Positions 1 through 6,850 of a stretch of 15,678 nt of DNA are shown in pieces. Every line of letters starts with the position of its first letter. The first letter of the stretch is position 1. The stretch covers positions 1-15,678 of the forward strand of contig JAFTAC010000421.1 in the NCBI GenBank assembly GCA_017458805.1, read 5' to 3'. The notes under the pieces were generated by a model that worked only from the letters and a program-made list of their open reading frames with translations, did not search any database and was not told where the DNA came from. The stretch comes from Victivallales bacterium (GTDB taxonomy: Bacteria > Verrucomicrobiota > Lentisphaeria > Oligosphaerales > Oligosphaeraceae). The position numbers were made by a program, and so were the translations under genes.

Positions 1-308
1 ATTACCCACTCTTCACGTCCCAGGGAGGCGTAGTCGATGACTGCCTCTTTCGCCAGTTCCGTTGGACCGACGTGGATGGCGGGGGCGGGCGCAGCCTCCA
101 CAATGGGGCACTCCGCGCCAATCAGTTTGCGAAGGTAGCTCTGGAGCTCCTTGGCAGCAGTCTGTTCAGAGGCCGAGGCCTCCTTGGACACGACGATTGG
201 AACAGGTTTCTCCTTGCTGATTGTAAGGGGAGGTTCTGGCTTCTGTGCAGTGGCGCAGGATACCAAAAGTGCGGCGAGCAGAGTGCAGAGTAGGGTGGTT
301 CTTAGCAT
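1..308 (-). CDS. Lipoprotein with GH67-N/DUF4838-like N-terminal domain (partial)
   Basis: The reading frame starts at ATG 308-306 and runs off the left edge after 102 codons without a stop. An AAGGAGG-type ribosome binding site lies about 6 nt upstream of the ATG. The N-terminus is a bacterial lipoprotein signal: MLRTT, then a hydrophobic stretch, then the lipobox LVSC with Cys18 as the lipidated residue. A Pro/Lys-rich tether follows. From about residue 37 the text PIVVSKEAS..EQTAAKELQSYLRKLIGAECPIV...IHVGPT resembles the alpha/beta domain at the front of GH67 alpha-glucuronidases and of DUF4838 proteins, which are abundant in Lentisphaerota. I infer an envelope-anchored polysaccharide-degrading or glycan-binding protein. 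The catalytic part is outside the window, so the enzyme class cannot be given. The gene begins 25 bp after the mfd stop and may be co-transcribed with it. Confidence 0.7.
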   Translation of the reverse strand, partial: MLRTTLLCTLLAALLVSCATAQKPEPPLTISKEKPVPIVVSKEASASEQTAAKELQSYLRKLIGAECPIVEAAPAPAIHVGPTELAKEAVIDYASLGREEWV

Positions 309-333
309 GGTGTGCCTCCTTGGTTAGTGGGGG

Positions 334-3300
334 TTATCGTAATTTGTTGAGCAGTGCGAGTATTTCGGCGATTTGCTGTCGTCCGTTGTGGGCGGTGGAG
401 ACGGGAACCTGCGCGTGAGAGTCGCGATAGAGGCCCTTTGGGGTTTCGATGAGGATGCGTCCGTTCATGACAGATGCGCTGACGAGCTGGAGCTTTTGCG
501 CCAGGATGCGGATGGAGGTGAAATAGAGCAGATCGACTGTGGTCTGGGGGAGCTTGCCGAAGCGGTCGATGAGTTCGGCCCGCAGCATCTCCAGCTCTGG
601 TTCTGTCGTCACGGCGTTCAGCTTCTTGTAGAAGGCGAGGCGTTCGTTCAGGTCGGCTATATAGGAGGGGGGGAAGCTGATGGGGGTCTTGCCCGAGGTG
701 GATTCAATGGCGTAGGCGATGCGGTCCAGAAAGACCTTGCATCTGGGCGGGGTCTTCTTCTGTGCTGCGGTCAGCCCCTTGACGGCATCCTTCAGAAGCT
801 GGCAGTAGAGTTCGAAGCCGACAGCGGCGATGTGCCCGCTCTGTTCCGTGCCGAGGATGTTGCCCGCGCCGCGTATCTCCATGTCGCGCATGGCGAGTTT
901 GAAGCCCGCACCGAGATGCGTATAGCGGCGGATGGCGGCCAGGCGCTCGCGTGCGTTCTGGGGCAGGGTGCCCATTGGGGGCAGCAGGAGGTAGGCGTAG
1001 GCCTGGCGGATGTGGCGCCCAACGCGCCCGCGCAACTGGTAGAGTTCGGAGAGGCCGAAACGGTCCGCATGGTCGATGATGATGGTGTTGACGTTCGGGA
1101 TGTCAACTCCGCTTTCGATGATGGTCGTGCAGACCAGAACGTCAATCTCGCCACGGACGAAACGCACCATCACCTTCTCCAGTTCCCCGCTTCCCATCTG
1201 GCCGTGGGCAAACTCGCAGCGTGCCTGGGGGACGAGCTGGCGAACCGTCTCGCACATCTTGTCGATGGTGGCGACGCGGTTGTAGAGGAAGAACACCTGC
1301 CCCTTGCGCTCGATTTCACGCGTAATGGCCATGCGGATGAGTTCCTTGTCAAACATGGCCACGACGGTGGTGACGGGGAGCCTGTCAACGGGGGCTGTCA
1401 TGATGGTGCTGAGGTTGCGGATGCCTGACAGGCTGAAGTAGAGTGTGCGGGGGATGGGGGTTGCCGTCATCGTAAGGATGTCCAGGTCGGCCCTCATGCT
1501 CTTCAGGCGTTGCTTGTGGGCTACGCCGAAGCGTTGTTCCTCGTCGATGATAAGAAGCCCCAGGGAGCGGAAGTGGACGTCCTTCTGGATGATGCGGTGG
1601 GTGCCGATGAGGATGTCGATTTCACCGCTGGCGGCTTTTGCGAGAATCTCCTTGATGTCCTTTGAGGAGCGAAAACGGCTGACGAGGTCGATGGTGACGG
1701 GGTATTCGGCGAGTCGTTCGCGGAAGGTCTGGAAGTGCTGCTGTGCAAGGATGGTGGTGGGTACGAGGATGGCGACCTGCTTGCCGTTGAGGACGGCGCG
1801 GAAGGCGGCGCGCAGGGCGACCTCCGTTTTGCCGTAGCCGACATCGCCGCAGAGGAGGCGGTCCATGGGCTTCGGGTTCTCCAAATCCTCCAGGACGGCA
1901 CGGATGGCCTCCTCCTGGTCAGGCGTCTCCTTGTAGGGGAAGGAGTTGGCGAAGGAGGTCTCCCACTCGATGACGGGCTTCATGGAATGCCCCGTCGATG
2001 CCTGGCGCATTGCCTCTGTCTTGATGAGTTCGGCGGCCAGGTCGAAGGCGGCGTTTTCGGCATTTGCCTTGGCGTTTTGCCAGGCGTTGCCGCTGATTTT
2101 GCTTAGGACGGGCTGTGCCTTGCCTGCACCGAGGTAGCGGCTGACGAGGAACGCCTCCTCTAGGGGAACATAGAGTTTGACCTCATCGGCAAACTCCAGC
2201 TCCATAACCTCCTGGAGGTCTCCGTGGATTTCCATCTGCTTGATGCCACGGAAGATGGAGATGCCATGGGTGATGTGGACAACGTAACTACCCTCTTCAA
2301 TTTCCACATCGCCTGACAACGATGTGTCGTGCTTGTAGTCGATGAGTTTCTTGCGGCGTGTTTTCGCCCTGCGCCCAAACAGTTCATGGGAGCTTAAGAG
2401 GACGAGGCGCGCATCGGGAAGCAAAACACCGTCCGAAAGGGCCTGGTGTTCGATGATGATGGGCAGCTTTGCGGCGGAGGCGTCTTCCTTCAACAACTGC
2501 TTGAAGCGATCGACCTCGCCTTTCTCTGAACAGCATGCAACAACCGTGTATTTGGTTGAGGTCCATCGTTTTATGGAATCGCGCAACTGCTGCCAGTGCC
2601 AGACGGTGGCTCCGTCCCCCAGCTCTGGGATGGTGTCCGCCAGCTCGGCGGCCAGGCTTACGGCGGAGAGGCGGCGGGATGGCACCTTGTCCATCTCTGC
2701 CAGGCCATCATCGGCCCGCACGACAAAGTCAATGGGCTTCTTGTAGGAGGCGGCGAGTTCCTGCCAGCGGGCTGAGATGTCCGTTTCGCCGAATGTGGCG
2801 ACATGCGCAGTGATGGCAGCTGGGTCGATGAGGAAGACGGTTATCTCCTTGGGGAAGAAATCCTTGACGTAGGATGTGTATTTCTCCTCTGCGTCCAGGA
2901 CGGCAGTGCCGCGCGGGATGATTTTCAGCTCGGGGGCCTCCTTGTAGGAACGCTGCGTATCAGGCATGAAATAGCGGAGGGAATCCACTTCGTCTCCCCA
3001 GAAATCGATGCGGATGGGGGCTTCGTAGAGGGGGGAATAGACATCCAAAATGCCGCCTCGCCGTGAGAACTCGCCTGGCTCCAGAACCTCCACCTCGTTA
3101 TCGTAGTCCAGTTCGACGAGCCTTTTGGCAAGTTCGTCAGGCGATATGGCATCCCCTTTGCGAATGGTGAAGCTCTTTGTCTTGAAGTACTTGGGGGCGA
3201 TGGTTTTGGAAAGGAGTACAGAGGGTGTCGTCAGGTAGATGGACGGAATCTTGTCAATGAGATTCTGGAGAGAGGCGCAGCGCTCTGCCTCGTTTTCAGG

Positions 3301-3570
3301 AATCCATACCTGCCTGTTCGAATCGACTTCAGGCATTGGGACAAGCGGACGGGTTTCGCCTGTAAGTTGGAGGAGGGAGGTCAGGCTGGAGGCAGTGGAT
3401 TCCAATTCAGCCGAATCAGGCAGTACAACCAAAATACTGCCTGGGCGGCTTGCGACGGTGGTGGCTATGGCAAGTGGCACAAGAGTGTCGTCAAACAAAA
3501 GCATACGGAACCTGCCTTGTGGCAGGTCCATGGAGCTCCATTTGCGGAATGTTGTGCGCCAGTCAGTCAA
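334..3570 (-). CDS. mfd: Transcription-repair coupling factor Mfd
   Basis: Mfd is an ATP-driven DNA translocase that removes RNA polymerase stalled at lesions and recruits UvrA for nucleotide excision repair. Residues about 1-200 form the UvrB-like module (PGEFSRRGGILDVYSP at 165-180). A CarD-like RNA-polymerase interaction domain lies near 424-480 (EEGSYVVHITHG...KLYVPLEE). The superfamily 2 helicase motor follows: Walker A GDVGYGKTE at 575-583, DEEQ box at 676-679, TATPIPRTL at 702-710, and RGRVGR motif VI at 847-852. The GAGNILGTEQSG stretch near 901-912 and a C-terminal domain follow. At 1078 residues it is slightly shorter than the E. coli protein (about 1150) but all motor motifs are intact. 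The frame opens with TTG at 3570, with no strong ribosome binding site. ATG at 3531 (residue 14) is an equally possible start and would lose nothing recognisable. It is transcribed toward the lipoprotein gene. Confidence 0.97.
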   Translation of the reverse strand: MTDWRTTFRKWSSMDLPQGRFRMLLFDDTLVPLAIATTVASRPGSILVVLPDSAELESTASSLTSLLQLTGETRPLVPMPEVDSNRQVWIPENEAERCASLQNLIDKIPSIYLTTPSVLLSKTIAPKYFKTKSFTIRKGDAISPDELAKRLVELDYDNEVEVLEPGEFSRRGGILDVYSPLYEAPIRIDFWGDEVDSLRYFMPDTQRSYKEAPELKIIPRGTAVLDAEEKYTSYVKDFFPKEITVFLIDPAAITAHVATFGETDISARWQELAASYKKPIDFVVRADDGLAEMDKVPSRRLSAVSLAAELADTIPELGDGATVWHWQQLRDSIKRWTSTKYTVVACCSEKGEVDRFKQLLKEDASAAKLPIIIEHQALSDGVLLPDARLVLLSSHELFGRRAKTRRKKLIDYKHDTSLSGDVEIEEGSYVVHITHGISIFRGIKQMEIHGDLQEVMELEFADEVKLYVPLEEAFLVSRYLGAGKAQPVLSKISGNAWQNAKANAENAAFDLAAELIKTEAMRQASTGHSMKPVIEWETSFANSFPYKETPDQEEAIRAVLEDLENPKPMDRLLCGDVGYGKTEVALRAAFRAVLNGKQVAILVPTTILAQQHFQTFRERLAEYPVTIDLVSRFRSSKDIKEILAKAASGEIDILIGTHRIIQKDVHFRSLGLLIIDEEQRFGVAHKQRLKSMRADLDILTMTATPIPRTLYFSLSGIRNLSTIMTAPVDRLPVTTVVAMFDKELIRMAITREIERKGQVFFLYNRVATIDKMCETVRQLVPQARCEFAHGQMGSGELEKVMVRFVRGEIDVLVCTTIIESGVDIPNVNTIIIDHADRFGLSELYQLRGRVGRHIRQAYAYLLLPPMGTLPQNARERLAAIRRYTHLGAGFKLAMRDMEIRGAGNILGTEQSGHIAAVGFELYCQLLKDAVKGLTAAQKKTPPRCKVFLDRIAYAIESTSGKTPISFPPSYIADLNERLAFYKKLNAVTTEPELEMLRAELIDRFGKLPQTTVDLLYFTSIRILAQKLQLVSASVMNGRILIETPKGLYRDSHAQVPVSTAHNGRQQIAEILALLNKLR

Positions 3571-3605
3571 TGTGGGGACTCAGATGAAAACAAAGGACTG
3601 CTTTT

Positions 3606-3743
3606 AAACCACCGATTACACAGAATTCACAGATGCGTTTAGCCGCATTTGCGGCTAAATGTGGAGAGTATTATAAAATAGAACCGCGAACTGACGCGAT
3701 AGCGGCAGTTCGCAATCTGTGTAATCTGTGTAATCTGTGGTTT
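3606..3743. mobile_element. MITE-like element with 29-bp terminal inverted repeats
   Basis: Most of the mfd/DUF1846 spacer is a 138-bp element. Its ends, 3606-3634 and 3715-3743, are inverted repeats matching at 26 of 29 positions. They are built from CACAGATTA-like steps, each end starting AAACCAC and ending CACAGAT. Inside are two palindromes: 3638-3659 (TTTAGCCGCA, 2-nt centre, TGCGGCTAAA) and 3686-3713 (GCGAACTG arm, inner CGC-GATA-GCG, CAGTTCGC arm). No ORF is present. The layout fits a non-autonomous miniature transposable element or a REP/BIME-like structure mobilised in trans. No clear target duplication was found. Confidence 0.6.
3638..3659. repeat. Perfect 10-bp palindrome inside the MITE-like element
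   Basis: The arms TTTAGCCGCA and TGCGGCTAAA flank a two-base centre. There is no T-tract on either side, so it does not look like an intrinsic terminator, although it could fold in RNA read toward mfd. Confidence 0.6.
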
Positions 3744-3767
3744 CAAAAAGAAACAATTTGTTAAGAG

Positions 3768-5279
3768 CTAATTCTCCATAAACAGCTTTTTCGTAGGCGG
3801 GACGGGGTCGTATGTGAAGAGGCAGCCCAGTCGGCGCAGGCCCGCGTCGTCGCCAGCGGAGGGGATATGGGTCAGGTGCAGGTCGCAGCCACGCAAGGCG
3901 GAGAGGCTGGCAATCGCCTTCTTTGCCGTTTTATCGGAGTTTGCGCTGATGACCAGTGCGATAAGTGTCTCGCTCACGTCGAGGCCTGGGGAGCGGACGG
4001 CTCCAAGCGAATCCTTGAAGTTGGCGATGGATTCGAGAATCTCTGGCAGGAGGAGGTGGTGGTCGTCTGGGATGCCCGCCAACTGTTTGACTGCATTGAG
4101 AATCATGCTGGAAGCGGAGTGCATCAATGGGCTGTTCTTTCCCGTGACGATGGTGCCGTCCAGCAGCTTGATGGCGGCTCCGCAGAAAATCCCCTTGTTG
4201 CCCTTTCCCTTTTCACGTCCTTCTGCGGCGGCCTTTCTGGAGGCGACAACCACGTCGCGGTTCTCGACGTCGATGTTGGCCTTGGCGGCAACCTCCTGCA
4301 TACGCGCGATGGTCATGGCGGAGGCACGCCCCAGCTTGTAGTCCGCATAGGCACGGTAGTAGCGGCGGGCTATCTCCTCGTTGGCGGCCTTGGAGACGGC
4401 TGCGTCATCGATGATGCCCTCCTTGATGCAGTTTACGCCCATGTCCGTTGGCGACTTGTACCAGCACTCCTCGCCTGTAATACGCTGGAGGACGGTGCGC
4501 AGCAGGGGGAAGGCCTGTAGGTCGCGGTTGTAGTTGATGGCCATCTTCCCGTATGCGTCGAAGTGGAAGAAGTCCATCGCGTTCATGTCGCGCAAATCGG
4601 CGGTAGCCGCCTCGTAGGCGAGGTTGACGGGGTGGTTGAGCGGGAGGTTCCAGACGGGGAAGGTCTCGAACTTCGCGTAGTGGGCGATGTTTCCTCGCTT
4701 GAATTCGTGGAATATCTGCGAGAGGCAGGTGCCCATCTTGCCGGAATTGGGACCCGGCCCCGTGACGACAACCAGCGGCTGCGTCACGGGGATGTAGGGG
4801 TTGGAGCCGAAGCCCGCGTCGCTGACCACGTGGTCAACGTCCATCGGGTAGCCTTCGATACCACGATGAAGATAGACAGCTATTCCATTGGAGGACAGGC
4901 TCTTCTGGAACGCCAGCGCACCCGACTCGCCGTTGAAGCGCGTGATGACGACAGCGGTTACATCGACGCCGTTGTTGCGGAGCTCGTCGATGAGGCGCAG
5001 GGCTTCCTTGTCGTAGGTGATGCCAAGGTCCGCACGGACTTTGTGCTCCTCAATGTCGCCCGCATGGATGCAGATGATGATGTCGGCCTTGCTGCTCAAC
5101 TCCTTCAGCAGACGTATCTTGACGTTGGGGTCATAGCCAGGAAGCACGCGCGCGGCGTGCAGGTCGCCGATGAGCTTTCCACCAAACTCAAGGTACAAGC
5201 GGCTTTTGGAGGCGTGTACGCGCGCAAGGATGGACTTCTTCTGGGCGGCAAGGTAACGTTCGTTGTCAAAGGCAGACAT
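3768..5279 (-). CDS. DUF1846 family protein
   Basis: The 503-residue protein matches the usual length (about 490-500) and conserved text of the DUF1846 family (Pfam PF08903) as I remember it. Recognisable parts are the start (AFDNERYLAAQKKSI..R), the IHAGDIE segment near 71-77, the SDAGFGSNPYIPV stretch near 153-165 followed by the glycine-rich VVTGPGPNSGKMGTCLSQ near 171-188, and a C-terminal GAAIKLLDGTIVTGKNS segment. The GPGPNSGKMGT loop looks like a nucleotide-binding P-loop but has wrong spacing for a standard Walker A, so nucleotide binding is inference. No signal peptide or membrane segment is visible, so it should be cytoplasmic. The ATG at 5279 begins 5 bp after the heptamer array and has no visible Shine-Dalgarno sequence, which is unusual for this window. 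The biochemical role of the family is not known to me. Confidence 0.9.
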   Translation of the reverse strand: MSAFDNERYLAAQKKSILARVHASKSRLYLEFGGKLIGDLHAARVLPGYDPNVKIRLLKELSSKADIIICIHAGDIEEHKVRADLGITYDKEALRLIDELRNNGVDVTAVVITRFNGESGALAFQKSLSSNGIAVYLHRGIEGYPMDVDHVVSDAGFGSNPYIPVTQPLVVVTGPGPNSGKMGTCLSQIFHEFKRGNIAHYAKFETFPVWNLPLNHPVNLAYEAATADLRDMNAMDFFHFDAYGKMAINYNRDLQAFPLLRTVLQRITGEECWYKSPTDMGVNCIKEGIIDDAAVSKAANEEIARRYYRAYADYKLGRASAMTIARMQEVAAKANIDVENRDVVVASRKAAAEGREKGKGNKGIFCGAAIKLLDGTIVTGKNSPLMHSASSMILNAVKQLAGIPDDHHLLLPEILESIANFKDSLGAVRSPGLDVSETLIALVISANSDKTAKKAIASLSALRGCDLHLTHIPSAGDDAGLRRLGCLFTYDPVPPTKKLFMEN

Positions 5280-5280
5280 T

Positions 5281-5454
5281 GAAGAGTGGTTAGTGGTTAG
5301 TGGTTAGTGGTTAGTGGTTAGTGGTTAGTGATTAGTAAGGGATTCGTTGTTAGTGGCCAGTGGTTAGTGATTAATGGTTAGTGAATGGTGGTTAGTGACT
5401 GCACTATCCACTAACCACTATCCACTAATCACTATCCACTAATCACTAATCACT
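5281..5454. repeat. Heptamer tandem array in two opposing orientations
   Basis: Essentially the whole spacer between the DUF1846 gene and the reductase gene is a short tandem repeat. From 5286 there are six exact GTGGTTA units, then degenerate units (GTGATTA, ATGGTTA) to about 5398. From about 5404 the orientation flips to CCACTAA/TCACTAA/CCACTAT units until 5454. The second part is the reverse complement of the first, so about 50 bp could pair as a long imperfect hairpin. The array reaches into the TGA stop of the upstream gene (5450-5452) and ends about 5 bp before the downstream ATG. It has no spacers, so it is not CRISPR. It resembles the short tandemly repeated repetitive (STRR) heptamers described in cyanobacteria. 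Confidence 0.9.
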
Positions 5455-6712
5455 TGACTTCGGGCATCTTTTCAAGGACGATCTTTTCGGCTTCGGTGTT
5501 CCAGAGGCCGTTGTTGCGCTTGCAGGCATCGTCCAGTTCCGCGAAGACGGGGTTGGTCTTGCCGAGTTCGGCGAAGTCGGCGATGGCGGCCAGCGGGAAG
5601 TCCTTGTGGGTGTAGATGAGCTTCTTGCCACCAGGAATCTTCGGGAGGTTCAAGGTGGTTTCGCGGGCGGCGGTGAGGCCGCCGACGTGGGTGATCATCA
5701 TGGAGGGGTTCAACAGGCCCTTGCCCATGAGGTCGAGGGCTTCCTTGATGTCGGCGGTGGTGCCGCCGCTGGTGCCGACGATGTGCGTGCCCGCGTAGTG
5801 GACGTTGTAGAAGTTAAATTTGGCGGAGAACTTGGGATCCAGCGGGCCAGCGAAGAAGTCGAGGCAGCCGTCGCGTCCGAGGATGGCGTCGCCCTGTTCG
5901 ACGACAGGGGCGACAGGAGCCAGCACGAAGACATCGTCATAGCCAGTGCCGTCCGTGAGGGCCATGAGCTTTTCGACGGCGTCTGGGCACTTGGTGTTGA
6001 GATAGACGAGCTTGATGCCGTTGGCCTTTGCGTCCTCGATGGTGAGGATGGACTCCGCGCGGGCGAGGCGGGCGTCGTCAATGTCGGTGACCACGATCAG
6101 CCCAGGTTTGCGGGGGCCGTGGATGAGGTAGTCGATGAGGCCGTTGCCCATGGGGCCAGCGGATGCGAGGCAGGCGACCTTGCCGCCTTCCTTGATGCCT
6201 ATGACGTGGTTGTAGGTGGCCGGCGGAATGTGGTAGTGGGCGTGGCACGCGCCAATCAGGCAGCTCATCGGCTCGGAGAGGGAGGCCTTGTAGAAGGCGT
6301 CGCCTTTGTAGTTGAGTAGGCAGTTGGACTCCATCACGCAGGAGGGGATGCGGATGTAGGTGGCGTCGCCGCCGATGGTCGGGAAGGAGTAGCCAGGGGC
6401 GTCGAGGGAGCCGTGGTACATCAAGGCAGGCTGGATGCCGAAGCGGTCGCCTGGCTTGAACTGGTCAGCCCACTTGGCGCCGACTTCCAGGATGCGGCCA
6501 GAGAACTCGTGGCCGATGATGGTGGGATTGGTGGCGCAGTCGTTCGGGACGCGCTTGTGGGCGGCACCCTGTTCGGCTGCCTTGAAGCTGGACATGCATA
6601 TTGAGTCGCTGATGACTTCTGCGATGATGCCGTCATCGCCGCAGGGCGGAAGCTCAAAGCTCTCTAAACGAAGGTCTTCTTTGCCGTAGATACGCAAAGC
6701 TGTGGTTTTCAT
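5450..6712 (-). CDS. Zinc-type dehydrogenase, L-sorbose-1-phosphate reductase-like
   Basis: This is a 420-residue medium-chain dehydrogenase. The ATG at 6712 is chosen because GGAGA lies about 6 nt upstream and the protein then begins MKTTALRIYGKEDLRLE, as in the family. The longer frame back to 6844 only translates the 15-bp tandem repeat. Visible active-site residues are Cys39 (DSICMSS), His68-Glu69 in GHEF, and Glu147 (SEPMSC), which suits the sorbitol-dehydrogenase type of catalytic zinc. The four-cysteine structural zinc loop is absent. The Rossmann half carries ASAGPMGN and VVTDIDDARLARAES near 184-220. The text, including GYSFPTIGG and FAGPLDPKFSAKFNFYNVHY, is what I recall from SorE-type L-sorbose-1-phosphate reductases (ketose phosphate to hexitol phosphate). 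Exact substrate is unproven. It follows the sugar kinase gene by 138 bp, which suggests joint use of a sugar or sugar phosphate. Confidence 0.8.
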   Translation of the reverse strand: MKTTALRIYGKEDLRLESFELPPCGDDGIIAEVISDSICMSSFKAAEQGAAHKRVPNDCATNPTIIGHEFSGRILEVGAKWADQFKPGDRFGIQPALMYHGSLDAPGYSFPTIGGDATYIRIPSCVMESNCLLNYKGDAFYKASLSEPMSCLIGACHAHYHIPPATYNHVIGIKEGGKVACLASAGPMGNGLIDYLIHGPRKPGLIVVTDIDDARLARAESILTIEDAKANGIKLVYLNTKCPDAVEKLMALTDGTGYDDVFVLAPVAPVVEQGDAILGRDGCLDFFAGPLDPKFSAKFNFYNVHYAGTHIVGTSGGTTADIKEALDLMGKGLLNPSMMITHVGGLTAARETTLNLPKIPGGKKLIYTHKDFPLAAIADFAELGKTNPVFAELDDACKRNNGLWNTEAEKIVLEKMPEVK

Positions 6713-6718
6713 GTTTTT

Positions 6719-6724
6719 TCTCCA
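6719..6724 (-). promoter_or_regulatory. Ribosome binding site setting the reductase start
   Basis: On the minus strand this reads TGGAGA, with GGAG about 7 nt before ATG 6712. It decides between the ATG at 6712 and upstream in-frame codons that lie within repeat DNA. Confidence 0.6.
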
Positions 6725-6790
6725 ATGGGTTATGTGTGTGGGATTTAGGGTTATCACTTTTTTCGCTGCGCTGCCGCGTGGGGCAGAGCC

Positions 6791-6850
6791 CGCGCGTCTC
6801 CATGCCGTGCGTCTCCATGCCGCGCGTCTCCATGCCGCGTCCATGCCGCG
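6791..6850. repeat. 15-bp tandem repeat (minisatellite)
   Basis: There are three consecutive 15-bp units, CGCGCGTCTCCATGC (6791-6805), CGTGCGTCTCCATGC (6806-6820) and CGCGCGTCTCCATGC (6821-6835). A degenerate fourth (6836-6850) carries CATGC but lacks the TCTC step. The array ends directly against the stop codon of the kinase gene (6851-6853). It occupies the spacer between kinase and reductase genes. Each unit contributes an ATG on the minus strand, which makes spurious start codons upstream of the reductase. Confidence 0.8.

Noticed and set aside
373..1428. 351-codon plus-strand frame opposite the mfd C-terminal half
   Set aside because: It overlaps conserved helicase motifs encoded on the minus strand and has no recognisable domain.
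5281..5454. CRISPR array
   Set aside because: The units are contiguous 7-mers with no unique spacers and no cas genes nearby.
6713..6844. N-terminal 44-residue extension of the reductase
   Set aside because: It translates the 15-bp tandem repeat into a Trp-Arg-Arg-type low-complexity string. A proper ribosome binding site and family-like start lie at 6712.
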